Origin: Desulfuromonas sp964536375
Lineage (GTDB): Bacteria; Desulfobacterota; Desulfuromonadia; Desulfuromonadales; Desulfuromonadaceae
Reading direction: 5' to 3'
NCBI GenBank assembly: GCA_964536375.1
Contig: CAZHXF010000045.1
Coordinates: forward strand, 1 to 20,852
Length of the DNA stretch: 20,852 bases
Below the pieces are notes generated by a model. That model was not told where the DNA came from and did not search any database. It worked only from the letters and a program-made list of their open reading frames with translations. How positions within the stretch are numbered: the stretch's first letter is position 1; the number at the start of each line of letters is the position of its first letter. Shown in pieces: positions 1 to 5,944 of the stretch. The position numbers were made by a program, and so were the translations under genes.

Positions 1-224
1 CTGACCTTTTAAGATTAGGTGTTGATGGTTCGAATGTGTGTTGAGCAAGGCGTGTTCAAAGAGGCACAATCCTTGTAGAGTCAATTTTGCAAGACTGTTA
101 TCAATTTCCTTTATGCATATTTTTCCCTAAAAAATAATTTTTCTAAATTAAAATAGGACAACGCACGATAAGGTAAGTAAGCTGCATATATTTTAATTTT
201 CTAAAATGGATAGGAGGATCTATT
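1..224. other. AT-rich leader region with no recognised gene
   Basis: I see no coding sequence here. The last 100 bases are strongly AT-rich and lead into a good ribosome binding site (AGGAGG, ending nine bases before the ATG at 225). The promoter of the downstream gene is probably in this stretch, but no convincing -35/-10 pair could be picked out. Confidence 0.4.
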
Positions 225-782
225 ATGAGTGTGTCTGGAGTTCAATCTGCTCAAATAGTGTACGGAAATGGTTCGACTCAAAAATCGAACCCAGTTATAG
301 ATGCCACTACTAGCCGCAAGTCCAATACCGACAGCGTAAGTATCTCAGATGCTGCTAGGGTGATGGCCCAAAAGGACGCAGTCGAACAAAGTCCTCAAAC
401 AAATAATGAGCCCTATCAGCTTTGGATCGATGATGGTTCGTACAGTAAAGAGCTTATATATATCCCAGAGGAATTTAAAGATTTATATCCGTACGCGCTT
501 GACCCTACAAAACTAGGGATGAAACTTGATGTAGATCGTAGTGCTGCCTATGGCAAGCTCTCTTCTGCCGAAAGAGAGGATCTTTCCGAGTATATTTCAA
601 CGGTGAGCGAGCATTATCGGGACGAGAGAGATGCAAGGGGGATTCAATCGAATCATGAATTTCAGACATTGACTAAAAACAACGAGCAGTTGAGAAATGA
701 AATTCATCAAGGAATACGGGAGCGCATGTTTTCTGATCCACGAACTGTGGAATTGATGGAGGAATTCGGAATAAAATTCTAA
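225..782 (+). CDS. Hypothetical protein with N-terminal DSVSISDAAR motif
   Basis: This is a 185-residue soluble protein with no signal peptide or membrane segment. The start is well supported by an AGGAGG Shine-Dalgarno. Residues 1-60 are Ser/Thr/Asn/Gln-rich and look disordered. They contain DSVSISDAARVMAQ (36-49), a motif type common in short proteobacterial hypothetical proteins and resembling the VxISxxA segment of the FlgM anti-sigma factor family. Residues 60-185 are mixed and charged with probable helices, including the KLSSAEREDLSEYI stretch. I do not recognise a catalytic motif or a named family. A flagellar or anti-sigma connection is speculation from the motif alone, since no flagellar gene is in the window. 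The gene is followed by a strong hairpin and converges on the C39 peptidase gene. Confidence 0.75.
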   Translation: MSVSGVQSAQIVYGNGSTQKSNPVIDATTSRKSNTDSVSISDAARVMAQKDAVEQSPQTNNEPYQLWIDDGSYSKELIYIPEEFKDLYPYALDPTKLGMKLDVDRSAAYGKLSSAEREDLSEYISTVSEHYRDERDARGIQSNHEFQTLTKNNEQLRNEIHQGIRERMFSDPRTVELMEEFGIKF

Positions 783-854
783 ACAAGAGGGGCTCATTAA
801 AAAGACACCTCATGGCTATACAGAAACCGTTACTGGGATGATAATTTATTATAC

Positions 855-876
855 GGCGGGGTTCAAGAACCCCGCC
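855..876. terminator. Strong hairpin between convergent genes
   Basis: There is a perfect 10-bp stem, GGCGGGGTTC paired with GAACCCCGCC, around a 2-base loop. It lies between the stop of the plus-strand gene (782) and the stop of the minus-strand C39 peptidase gene (909). No clean T-run follows on either strand; only an AT-rich stretch follows on the minus strand. A bidirectional terminator role is therefore likely but not proven. Confidence 0.5.
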
Positions 877-908
877 AGAAACAACTCGCTTCTATCTAAT
901 TATTTCAA

Positions 909-1553
909 TCAAGGGGCTGGTGCATATTGTAGGGCTCGAACAACCTCTCTTTCTGGGGCAATTCCACCCCCTACAGGAATGGATAGCGCGTGTTCTTTGG
1001 GGAGACCAAAGCCAGTTCGTCCGAGAATCAACGTTTCACCATTCCATTGCGAAAATAATTCATAAAGCGGAATTCTTAGGTGGCCTCGCACTGGATCTGC
1101 GATGAACGCTCGTCCTTGGGTCGCTCCTTTGAGCACCACAAAATGATTCAGGTTTTTCCTCCTTAGCAGAATAATCACAGGTCCATCAAGCGCAGAAACA
1201 GACTGTTGAGGCAACATAACACCCTTAGCAGAATAACCAAGTCGTGTTGCAACATTTTTCAAATCAAGCATAGAAAAACCATCAGTCATTCGGTCACTTA
1301 TTTCCTGTCTAGTTAGATGAAAAGTTATATCCATCAAAATCATTTGTTCATCTCTATGATCTTCAAAATATTTTGATAAAAGGAGAGAGAGAGCCGAAGC
1401 ACCACAGGAATAATCCAAAGTCTGTCTTTCTATGCCCTCCATCCTTATTTGATTTAAAGGTTTGAGTTTGAAATAAGGACTCTGTGCAAGCGCATTAGTC
1501 GAAGAAGATATAATTGCAAAAAGAATAATACCTTTAGCAAGCATTTGAATCAT
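909..1553 (-). CDS. Stand-alone periplasmic C39-family cysteine peptidase
   Basis: The 214-residue protein starts with a signal peptide (residues 1 to about 23, ending NALA|Q) and then forms a single papain-like C39 domain. C39 peptidases remove leader peptides at double-glycine-type sites. The expected catalytic elements are visible: Q44 (oxyanion hole), C50 in DYSCGA, H137 in NHFVVLKG and D153 in IADPVRG. Unlike bacteriocin processing/export proteins it has no transmembrane or ATPase domains, so it would work alone in the periplasm. This architecture recalls FapD of the Pseudomonas Fap amyloid system. The start codon overlaps the stop of the upstream beta-barrel gene (TAATG), which implies translational coupling. 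The probable substrate is the small secreted protein encoded upstream at 3135-3626, by inference from context. The C-terminal 30 residues (after about 183) extend beyond the domain and are not recognised. Confidence 0.85.
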   Translation of the reverse strand: MIQMLAKGIILFAIISSSTNALAQSPYFKLKPLNQIRMEGIERQTLDYSCGASALSLLLSKYFEDHRDEQMILMDITFHLTRQEISDRMTDGFSMLDLKNVATRLGYSAKGVMLPQQSVSALDGPVIILLRRKNLNHFVVLKGATQGRAFIADPVRGHLRIPLYELFSQWNGETLILGRTGFGLPKEHALSIPVGGGIAPEREVVRALQYAPAP

Positions 1554-2809
1554 TAATATCTCCGCGCAACTTGTAACGAAAACGAATTAGCACCAGCATC
1601 GTCATTCAGAGTGAAGGTAACTTGGGGGGTCACCACCCAATTATCACCGAAGCGGTATGATGCTGAAAAAGAAAGATCCATTGGCTCAGAATCCGACCCC
1701 TCAACGGTAATCCCATCAACTTCCATGGTCGACTGATACCCCAATGCCAGACGGCTACCAATTGATATTTTTTCATTTAAGGCGAATCCAAAGCCAAAAT
1801 AACCATTTGCACCCCATCCTGGAGCGATATTGTAGCCGTCAATGGTTTCAGGAAAGGAATGGCTATAGGAAAGGCCACCAAATAGAATAGCAGGGTCAAG
1901 CGTTCGTACAAACGATGTGCCAATAGTAAGATCCCAATGGCCACTACTGTTATTAAGTGGATCTAGCCATGTGGACATGGAGTCGTAATATTTTTTTTTG
2001 CCAGTTGGTGCATTAACACTTAAGCTTACTGAAATGGCAGGACTTTTTTCAGTCTCAGGCACTAAAAGGTATTGAAGCCCCAAAGATATGTCACCTAAAT
2101 CCCACGACTCAGTATCTCGCACGTATTCGTTGGTTGAAACTTCCTGTATGTATGTATATGTCAAAGGAAGGGTCAACCAACCTTCTAGCTTGTCATATAG
2201 ACCCGCGCGACCCGTTAACGTAAATCCAAACTTTCTAGCGCTGTAAGCTGACCGCTGAAAATAGCCGACATTCATCAGTGAGTTATTTCGACGAGATTGC
2301 AGGTAGCTAAACCCCAGACCCAGTTCATAGCTTCCAGGTGCAAGCAAAACGGTAGATCCCGTCAAGAAATCTAGGGGGGGCGACTTATTTTCTTCCTTAC
2401 CAAAACTCTGCTCTTGCCCATGTGACAATGAGTCTTTCTTACTTGAAGGAAAGACTCTCGTCATAGAGATAATGTTGGCGGGATTGATTTTGCTTTCACC
2501 AAAGTTTTTTGAGACCAAAACTGTAGTATCATCCTCGGTTCGAGAAAGGTTTCCTCTTACAATTTCACCGGAAATGAATTTAATCTCGTAGTCATCTTCT
2601 GTAAACAGTCCCGTGATCTCTTCAGATCTCAAACTTATAAATGGTCCATATTTGGAACTAAATACACATAAACCTTCACTTAAGGTTATCAATTCTCCAG
2701 ATATAATATCACCATTGATTAAACAAATCGTATCGGATTTAGCAGTGCACGGAGATAATAAAAAAATAAAAAATGTACCAACGAGAAGCAGATGGTTTGC
2801 GAATTTCAT
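1553..2809 (-). CDS. Outer-membrane beta-barrel protein with N-terminal tandem repeat
   Basis: The start is taken as the ATG at 2809, because an AAGGTG Shine-Dalgarno sits nine bases upstream; the in-frame GTG at 2821 would overlap it. This gives 418 residues. A signal peptide spans residues 1 to about 23. Residues 26-70 and 73-118 are a tandem repeat of a small beta unit (CLINGDIISGEL against IKFISGEIVRGNL), similar to the NGDxxTGxL unit seen before some outer-membrane domains. A Ser/Lys/Glu-rich linker (about 121-145) follows. From about 150 there are alternating amphipathic strands, such as ELGLGFSYLQSR and ISIGSRLALGYQS, and the protein ends in an aromatic residue, as outer-membrane barrels do. 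The barrel resembles the broad 'MetA-pathway phenol degradation' transporter-like family. It is coupled to the C39 peptidase gene, so a role in exporting or anchoring the processed protein is an inference. SPC at 19-21 is a poor lipobox, so I do not call it a lipoprotein. Confidence 0.7.
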   Translation of the reverse strand: MKFANHLLLVGTFFIFLLSPCTAKSDTICLINGDIISGELITLSEGLCVFSSKYGPFISLRSEEITGLFTEDDYEIKFISGEIVRGNLSRTEDDTTVLVSKNFGESKINPANIISMTRVFPSSKKDSLSHGQEQSFGKEENKSPPLDFLTGSTVLLAPGSYELGLGFSYLQSRRNNSLMNVGYFQRSAYSARKFGFTLTGRAGLYDKLEGWLTLPLTYTYIQEVSTNEYVRDTESWDLGDISLGLQYLLVPETEKSPAISVSLSVNAPTGKKKYYDSMSTWLDPLNNSSGHWDLTIGTSFVRTLDPAILFGGLSYSHSFPETIDGYNIAPGWGANGYFGFGFALNEKISIGSRLALGYQSTMEVDGITVEGSDSEPMDLSFSASYRFGDNWVVTPQVTFTLNDDAGANSFSLQVARRY

Positions 2810-3134
2810 ATAAGAACTCACCTTATTGTGTTGTTTGACTTACTTCAAAAATCTCTATTTCAACTAATCGAAGATAAATAGCAGAATCAATATGTCTAGA
2901 AAACGTCAATAAACATATTGACTGTTAGGCTAGATGCGGTCGTTGTAACCAATATCTTTCACAACAGACTAGAAAGGTCTTCTTAGCTGTCCTCACAAAT
3001 ATAGGTTTGCCACTGTAATCCTTCGTGGCGAAATTAGTGAACGTCATGGAAAACACTATTCCTATGACGTTATTTTTTTAAAATCATACGATACCAAGTT
3101 TCCGATAGGGGCCTAACCTCACGATGTTAAATTT
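2810..3134. other. Intergenic region with nested inverted repeats
   Basis: This gap of about 325 bases separates the secreted-protein gene from the barrel gene, both on the minus strand. I see no gene in it. It holds a perfect inverted repeat, GTCAATA-AACA-TATTGAC (2905-2922). A second, overlapping one (CAATATGT at 2888-2895 with ACATATTG at 2913-2920) shares its right arm. A separate hairpin with a T-run on the plus strand lies at 3040-3079. The nested repeats are placed like an operator for the barrel-peptidase pair, but no clear promoter was found. Confidence 0.4.
3040..3079 (+). terminator. Terminator-like hairpin with T-run on the plus strand
   Basis: AACGTCAT-GGA pairs with TCC-TATGACGTT, leaving one bulged base in an 11-bp stem. 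On the plus strand the hairpin is followed by ATTTTTTT. No plus-strand gene precedes it. It is therefore either a coincidental hairpin, a block on antisense transcription, or the end of an unannotated small RNA. On the minus strand it lacks a T-run and would be a weak stop after the secreted-protein gene. Confidence 0.4.
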
Positions 3135-3626
3135 TTACCAACTGAAAGTTGAGATTGGCCGGTTCCACGCAGTTGCGTAGGCGGTATAGGGAGACAGTGT
3201 TGTGTGATCAGCGTTCAATAATCGAACTTGATACTCAAAAGTAACAGCATTTGCTGCAACCCAAGTAGTTCCTGTGCTAATTCTATCGGCCAGCCATATA
3301 TCACCAAAGCCTGCATATCCTTCAACGTCGATTTCTTTGCCATAAGTGGATGCAGAACCAACATAGTTATACTGTGCATAGTCGAATTCACTGCCAAAGT
3401 GCTTCCAGGTAACGTGATGCTTTCTTTCTCCTACGGTGTAACTTGGAAGTGGTACTCCAGTGTAAATAGCGGTTCCCCTTGCTTCATCAAGAGCCGCATC
3501 GTTCATCACGGAGTGCGAGACTCCCTGATTCTGTAAAGAAGATAAAATTGAGTTCTCAGCCAAACTCACTCCGGCTGTAATCATTACCAGTGCTAATACC
3601 GCGAAAAAACAAATCATTTTTTTCAT
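3135..3626 (-). CDS. Small secreted protein with LDEARG leader-like motif, candidate C39 substrate
   Basis: The start chosen is the ATG at 3626: a GAGGAG Shine-Dalgarno lies seven bases upstream, and it falls inside the coding region if the ATG at 3641 is used. The 163-residue product has a clear signal peptide (MKKMICFFAV to SLA, cut after about residue 23). A short polar segment leads to AALDEARGT (44-52). This has the L-x-x-h-x-G pattern of double-glycine leaders, with T in place of the second G. The remaining 111 residues are aromatic- and Gly/Tyr/Thr-rich (such as EFDYAQYNYVGSASTYG), lack cysteine after the signal peptide, and look like a beta-rich extracellular domain. They end in FSW. 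I do not recognise a family. The neighbours (outer-membrane barrel and C39 peptidase on the same strand) suggest that this is the exported and processed product of the locus. Removal of the leader at the GT site is a prediction. Confidence 0.75.
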   Translation of the reverse strand: MKKMICFFAVLALVMITAGVSLAENSILSSLQNQGVSHSVMNDAALDEARGTAIYTGVPLPSYTVGERKHHVTWKHFGSEFDYAQYNYVGSASTYGKEIDVEGYAGFGDIWLADRISTGTTWVAANAVTFEYQVRLLNADHTTLSPYTAYATAWNRPISTFSW

Positions 3627-3679
3627 TCTTTTACTCCTCATTTCTGTTTGATGTAAGATTAGGCTCCTATCAGGAGGGG

Positions 3680-3728
3680 AGACTAACTGTAGCTGAGACA
3701 GGAAGTCAATTGATTTTTATTAAAAATC
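3680..3728 (-). promoter_or_regulatory. Probable promoter and operator-like palindrome of the secreted-protein gene
   Basis: On the minus strand TTGACT (3709-3704) and TAGTCT (3685-3680) are separated by 18 bases, a plausible sigma-70 promoter. Directly upstream of the -35 lies a perfect 17-bp palindrome, GATTTTTA-T-TAAAAATC (3712-3728), placed where an activator or repressor would bind. A short inverted repeat, CTCCT-ATC-AGGAG (3664-3676), falls in the predicted 5' leader. Function is inferred from position only. Confidence 0.45.
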
Positions 3729-3955
3729 TGTTATGGGCGCAGGTCTTAGCTTAGAATAAGGGGTGGATGGGTGTGCAGGGGATATGATTGGAGCAACTCT
3801 TCCGGTTATTGTGTGCAAGGGATAGCGAGCCTTTCTGATATCCGACCTTTTTTATGGATAATGCGATGACGCGGTTCCTTGTGAGGTCATAATTGAAAAA
3901 GGTGCCAGCGCCGAAACTTTCATATTTAGCAACTATCTATCGAGAAATTTATAAC

Positions 3956-3978
3956 GGTAAGGAGCCTCAGACCTTACC
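3956..3978 (-). terminator. Hairpin downstream of the small-ORF cluster
   Basis: A 7-bp perfect stem, GGTAAGG/CCTTACC, with a 9-base loop lies about 40 bases after the stop of the 73-residue ORF. On the minus strand it is followed by GTTATAAATTTCT, not a solid T-run. It may terminate the cluster weakly. Confidence 0.35.
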
Positions 3979-4014
3979 TAAGATTAGAATCTAAGACTCC
4001 TAATCAGTTTTGTT

Positions 4015-4236
4015 TTAGACTATTAATCTTGCCGCCTTAACTACGATTTTAACGACTTTTTCTGCCTTGCTAACGACATTTGAAATTTGTTCCAAATTTT
4101 CTATTTTTTCTTTAATTTCTTCAGTAACACCCACAAGGTTATCTCGTGTTGCCTCCATCGCTTCAATTTTATCTGATATTTGTACTGATCTGAAATGATC
4201 CTCCATCTCGTCCAAATTGATATACATTTTTTGCAT
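4015..4236 (-). CDS. Small coiled-coil-like protein, possibly the 3' part of a frameshifted gene
   Basis: The 73-residue ORF is acidic and strongly helical, with heptad-like hydrophobics from about residue 30 (VTEEIKEKIENLEQI) and a basic, Val-rich C-terminal end (VVKIVVKAARLIV). No family is recognised. Its ATG overlaps the TAA of the preceding 33-residue ORF (TAATG), which would permit coupled translation. However, its frame also reads sensibly upstream of the ATG (PEDQELMQKM). Restoring one base near 4253-4256 would join both ORFs into one protein of about 109 residues. It may therefore be the second half of a single gene split by a one-base deletion. Confidence 0.55.
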   Translation of the reverse strand: MQKMYINLDEMEDHFRSVQISDKIEAMEATRDNLVGVTEEIKEKIENLEQISNVVSKAEKVVKIVVKAARLIV

Positions 4237-4337
4237 TAATTCTTGATCTTCTGGCCACCCATAGCATCGAACAATTCAGCTTTGCACTCTGAAACCATTG
4301 TTCTTATATCTTCAATATCCATATTTTCAACATTCAT
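4236..4337 (-). CDS. Very small ORF (33 residues) with strong RBS
   Basis: This ORF has an AGGAG Shine-Dalgarno seven bases before the ATG at 4337 and begins 16 bases after the stop of the chimeric gene upstream. The product is an acidic helix-like peptide (MNVENMDIEDIRTMVSEC..., ending AMGGQKIKN). It either is a real small protein coupled to the next ORF through TAATG, or is the true N-terminus of that ORF with a one-base loss in the GGCC at 4253-4256. The good RBS shows that translation of this region begins here. Confidence 0.5.
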   Translation of the reverse strand: MNVENMDIEDIRTMVSECKAELFDAMGGQKIKN

Positions 4338-4353
4338 ATTTTATCTCCTAATA

Positions 4354-5352
4354 TTAGTCATCCAATTGTTTTTTAAGGTCTACGGCCGCTTTCACTTCAT
4401 CAGCGAATACGCGGACTGATTCGATAGCCCTGTCCAATTTCTTCTTCTTTTTCAAGCCCTTTTTGAGGTCAGCATGAGCACGACGTAACTTTTCAATTGA
4501 AGATTTCGCCTGTATTGCGAGTTGCTGTGCTTCAGAAGAAAGTTCGAACGCATCAGCTGCTTGTATTGCAGAAAATAACGGAGAGTTTGTGATCGAGCCA
4601 TTGAGGTCTTTTTTGATAATACGTTTTAAGTTTTGTTCAGTTTCAAGAAGATAAGCAGGCTTTGATTCGCTCGGGATATACAAACTCAAATAGTCATTTA
4701 CGGCCACAGTCAACTTCTCAATGATGGGATCTGCATCGGATATAGCTTTTTTAAGTGCTTTGGCTTGTTTGTTTTTGATGAATATTCCACCAATGCCTCG
4801 AATTCCACCCGCTAAAAAGCCACCAACACCGCTCAGTTCTCCTTCATACGATTCATTATATAGATTAACCCCTTTATCAAACTGGCTACCCAAGCCTTCA
4901 GCCTCTTCTGCGAGGGAGTCGGTGAACTTATCTGACGAAAGGACAACAAGAAGTTGAGAATAGTTATTAAGAATTGATAGAGCGCGGTTTGCTTTTTGAG
5001 CTAAAGCTGTTTGATCTCTTTCTCCTTGAAGAGATGACTCAATTTGCTTTATTGCCATCTCTCCTGGCAGAAATCCTGCCGCTGCCATTATTCTTTCTTG
5101 CTTGCGTAACTCTATGTGGGCATCTGTTACCGCCCCAGGTAAAACTTTATAGTTTTGAGTTGTGTCAATGCTTCGACTACCCGCTGATTGGCGACTGGCA
5201 TTGAATATTTCCGTTGCCTTAGCTCGAAGGCGCAACCTCGCTACATCTATCCTTGTTCGTCGCCGTGCATGTTCGTAATAGCTTGAACGTGGAACTGAAA
5301 ATAGTGAGCAAAGTTTGCGAACATTGCTATGCTCTCTTAATTGGGTGATCAC
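4354..5352 (-). CDS. Chimeric ORF: IS3-family OrfB N-terminus fused to an unknown helical protein
   Basis: Residues 1-62 (ITQLREH, PRSSYYEHARR, EIFNASRQSAGSR) match the start of IS3-family OrfB transposases. From about residue 63 the resemblance stops. None of the DDE integrase core is present. The remaining 270 residues are a different protein: long Lys/Glu/Ala-rich helices, a Gly-rich hydrophobic stretch at 175-191 (GVGGFLAGGIRGIGGIF) and a basic patch KKGLKKKKK (297-305). I do not recognise this part. It looks like the C-terminal portion of a gene that lost its own start when the IS arrived or was deleted. The GTG at 5352 is the normal OrfB re-entry point and has no clear RBS. Expression would depend on frameshifting or on re-initiation after a broken OrfA. 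It may be a pseudogene, although the frame stays open for 999 bases. Confidence 0.65.
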   Translation of the reverse strand: MITQLREHSNVRKLCSLFSVPRSSYYEHARRRTRIDVARLRLRAKATEIFNASRQSAGSRSIDTTQNYKVLPGAVTDAHIELRKQERIMAAAGFLPGEMAIKQIESSLQGERDQTALAQKANRALSILNNYSQLLVVLSSDKFTDSLAEEAEGLGSQFDKGVNLYNESYEGELSGVGGFLAGGIRGIGGIFIKNKQAKALKKAISDADPIIEKLTVAVNDYLSLYIPSESKPAYLLETEQNLKRIIKKDLNGSITNSPLFSAIQAADAFELSSEAQQLAIQAKSSIEKLRRAHADLKKGLKKKKKLDRAIESVRVFADEVKAAVDLKKQLDD

Positions 5353-5723
5353 CCTGAACGTTTTATATCGTCCGACATCAAGAGAGCTGTAGCCTTTTTT
5401 AGAATCATTTTGTCGGTCTCTAACTCCTTGATTCGTTTTTCCAGTTGTTGAATACGTTGCTGCTCTGGCGTTAACGCTGCAGCTTTTGGCGTTACGCCAT
5501 TATGTTCTTGTTCGAGTTATTTAACCCAACGCCGCATAACCGACAAACTAACATCCACTGATCGGCTAGCTTCGGTAACTGAATAACCCTGATCAATGAC
5601 AAGGCTGGCGGCTTCTCGTTTAAACTCTTTGGTAAATGATCGTCTTTCCATAACGATGAACACTCCTTTTAGATGGTTCAATATACCACCTTAAATTGTG
5701 TCCGGCTTTAGTAGACCACTTCA
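5167..5723 (-). mobile_element. IS3-family insertion sequence remnant, one end only
   Basis: The remnant runs on the minus strand from a likely terminal inverted repeat (starting TGAAGTGGTCTACTAAAG at 5723), through a complete-length OrfA with a nonsense codon, to about 62 codons of OrfB. The OrfB core and the other terminal repeat are absent. Over 600 bases of the usual element are missing, so it cannot transpose. No target-site duplication can be assessed. The inner junction (about 5167) falls in frame with an unrelated ORF. Confidence 0.8.
5349..5651 (-). pseudogene. IS3-family OrfA with an internal stop
   Basis: The 101-codon frame starts MERRSFTKEFKREAA and carries the helix-turn-helix of IS3 OrfA (SVTEASRSVDVSLSVMRRWVK), then a leucine-zipper-like segment (QQRIQQLEKRIKELE). 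Codon 45 is TAA where family members usually have a Gln codon after RRWVK (CAA to TAA by one transition). The slippery heptamer A-AAA-AAG (5400-5394, plus the preceding A of CTA) is intact. The -1 frame after it stays open (KGYSSLDVGRYKTFRVITQL) into OrfB, as in functional IS3 elements. The nonsense codon lies upstream of it, so the normal OrfAB fusion would not be made without readthrough. Confidence 0.8.
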
Positions 5724-5738
5724 GCTATCGCCACAAAG

Positions 5739-5815
5739 GTCGTCACTCTCGCGCAGGCGGGAGTCTAGAAATCTATGCAAAACCTCTGGATCCCCGCATT
5801 CGCGAGGATGACGAA
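5739..5815. repeat. REP/dRS3-like palindromic intergenic repeat
   Basis: Two arms of 30 bases (5739-5768 and 5786-5815) are inverted copies matching at about 23 of 30 positions. They read GTCGTCACTCTCGCGCAGG... and CTGGATCCCCGCATTCGCG..., with a 17-base centre. Each arm contains its own short palindromic core. This is the general pattern of the dispersed 'ATTCCCGC..GCGGGAAT' repeats found in many proteobacteria and in Neisseria dRS3. It begins 15 bases after the end of the IS remnant, at the boundary between accessory and housekeeping DNA. Confidence 0.6.
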
Positions 5816-5944
5816 TACGGGAAACAAAACCACAGCGGAAGATTAGTGTTACTCAGGTAACAAGATGTCACCTCGTTAAACGTATTCATCCACACATCCG
5901 CCGTCCCAACAGGAAATTAATTTTCGACACAAACCAAACATTGT

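Larger units (their letters stand above)
3627..4014. other. Intergenic region, upstream of the secreted-protein gene
   Basis: I find no convincing gene in this stretch of about 390 bases. Its left end carries the probable promoter and a 17-bp palindrome of the secreted-protein gene. Its right end carries hairpins downstream of the 73-residue ORF: GGTAAGG...CCTTACC at 3956-3978 and an imperfect CTAAGATT...AATCTAAG at about 3979-3996. The middle (3740-3940) is featureless to my reading. Confidence 0.4.

Noticed and set aside
909..2809. Calling the C39 and barrel genes fapD and fapF
   Set aside because: The resemblance is in architecture only. No FapA, FapB, FapC or FapE counterpart or amyloid repeat is visible, and the barrel N-terminus differs.
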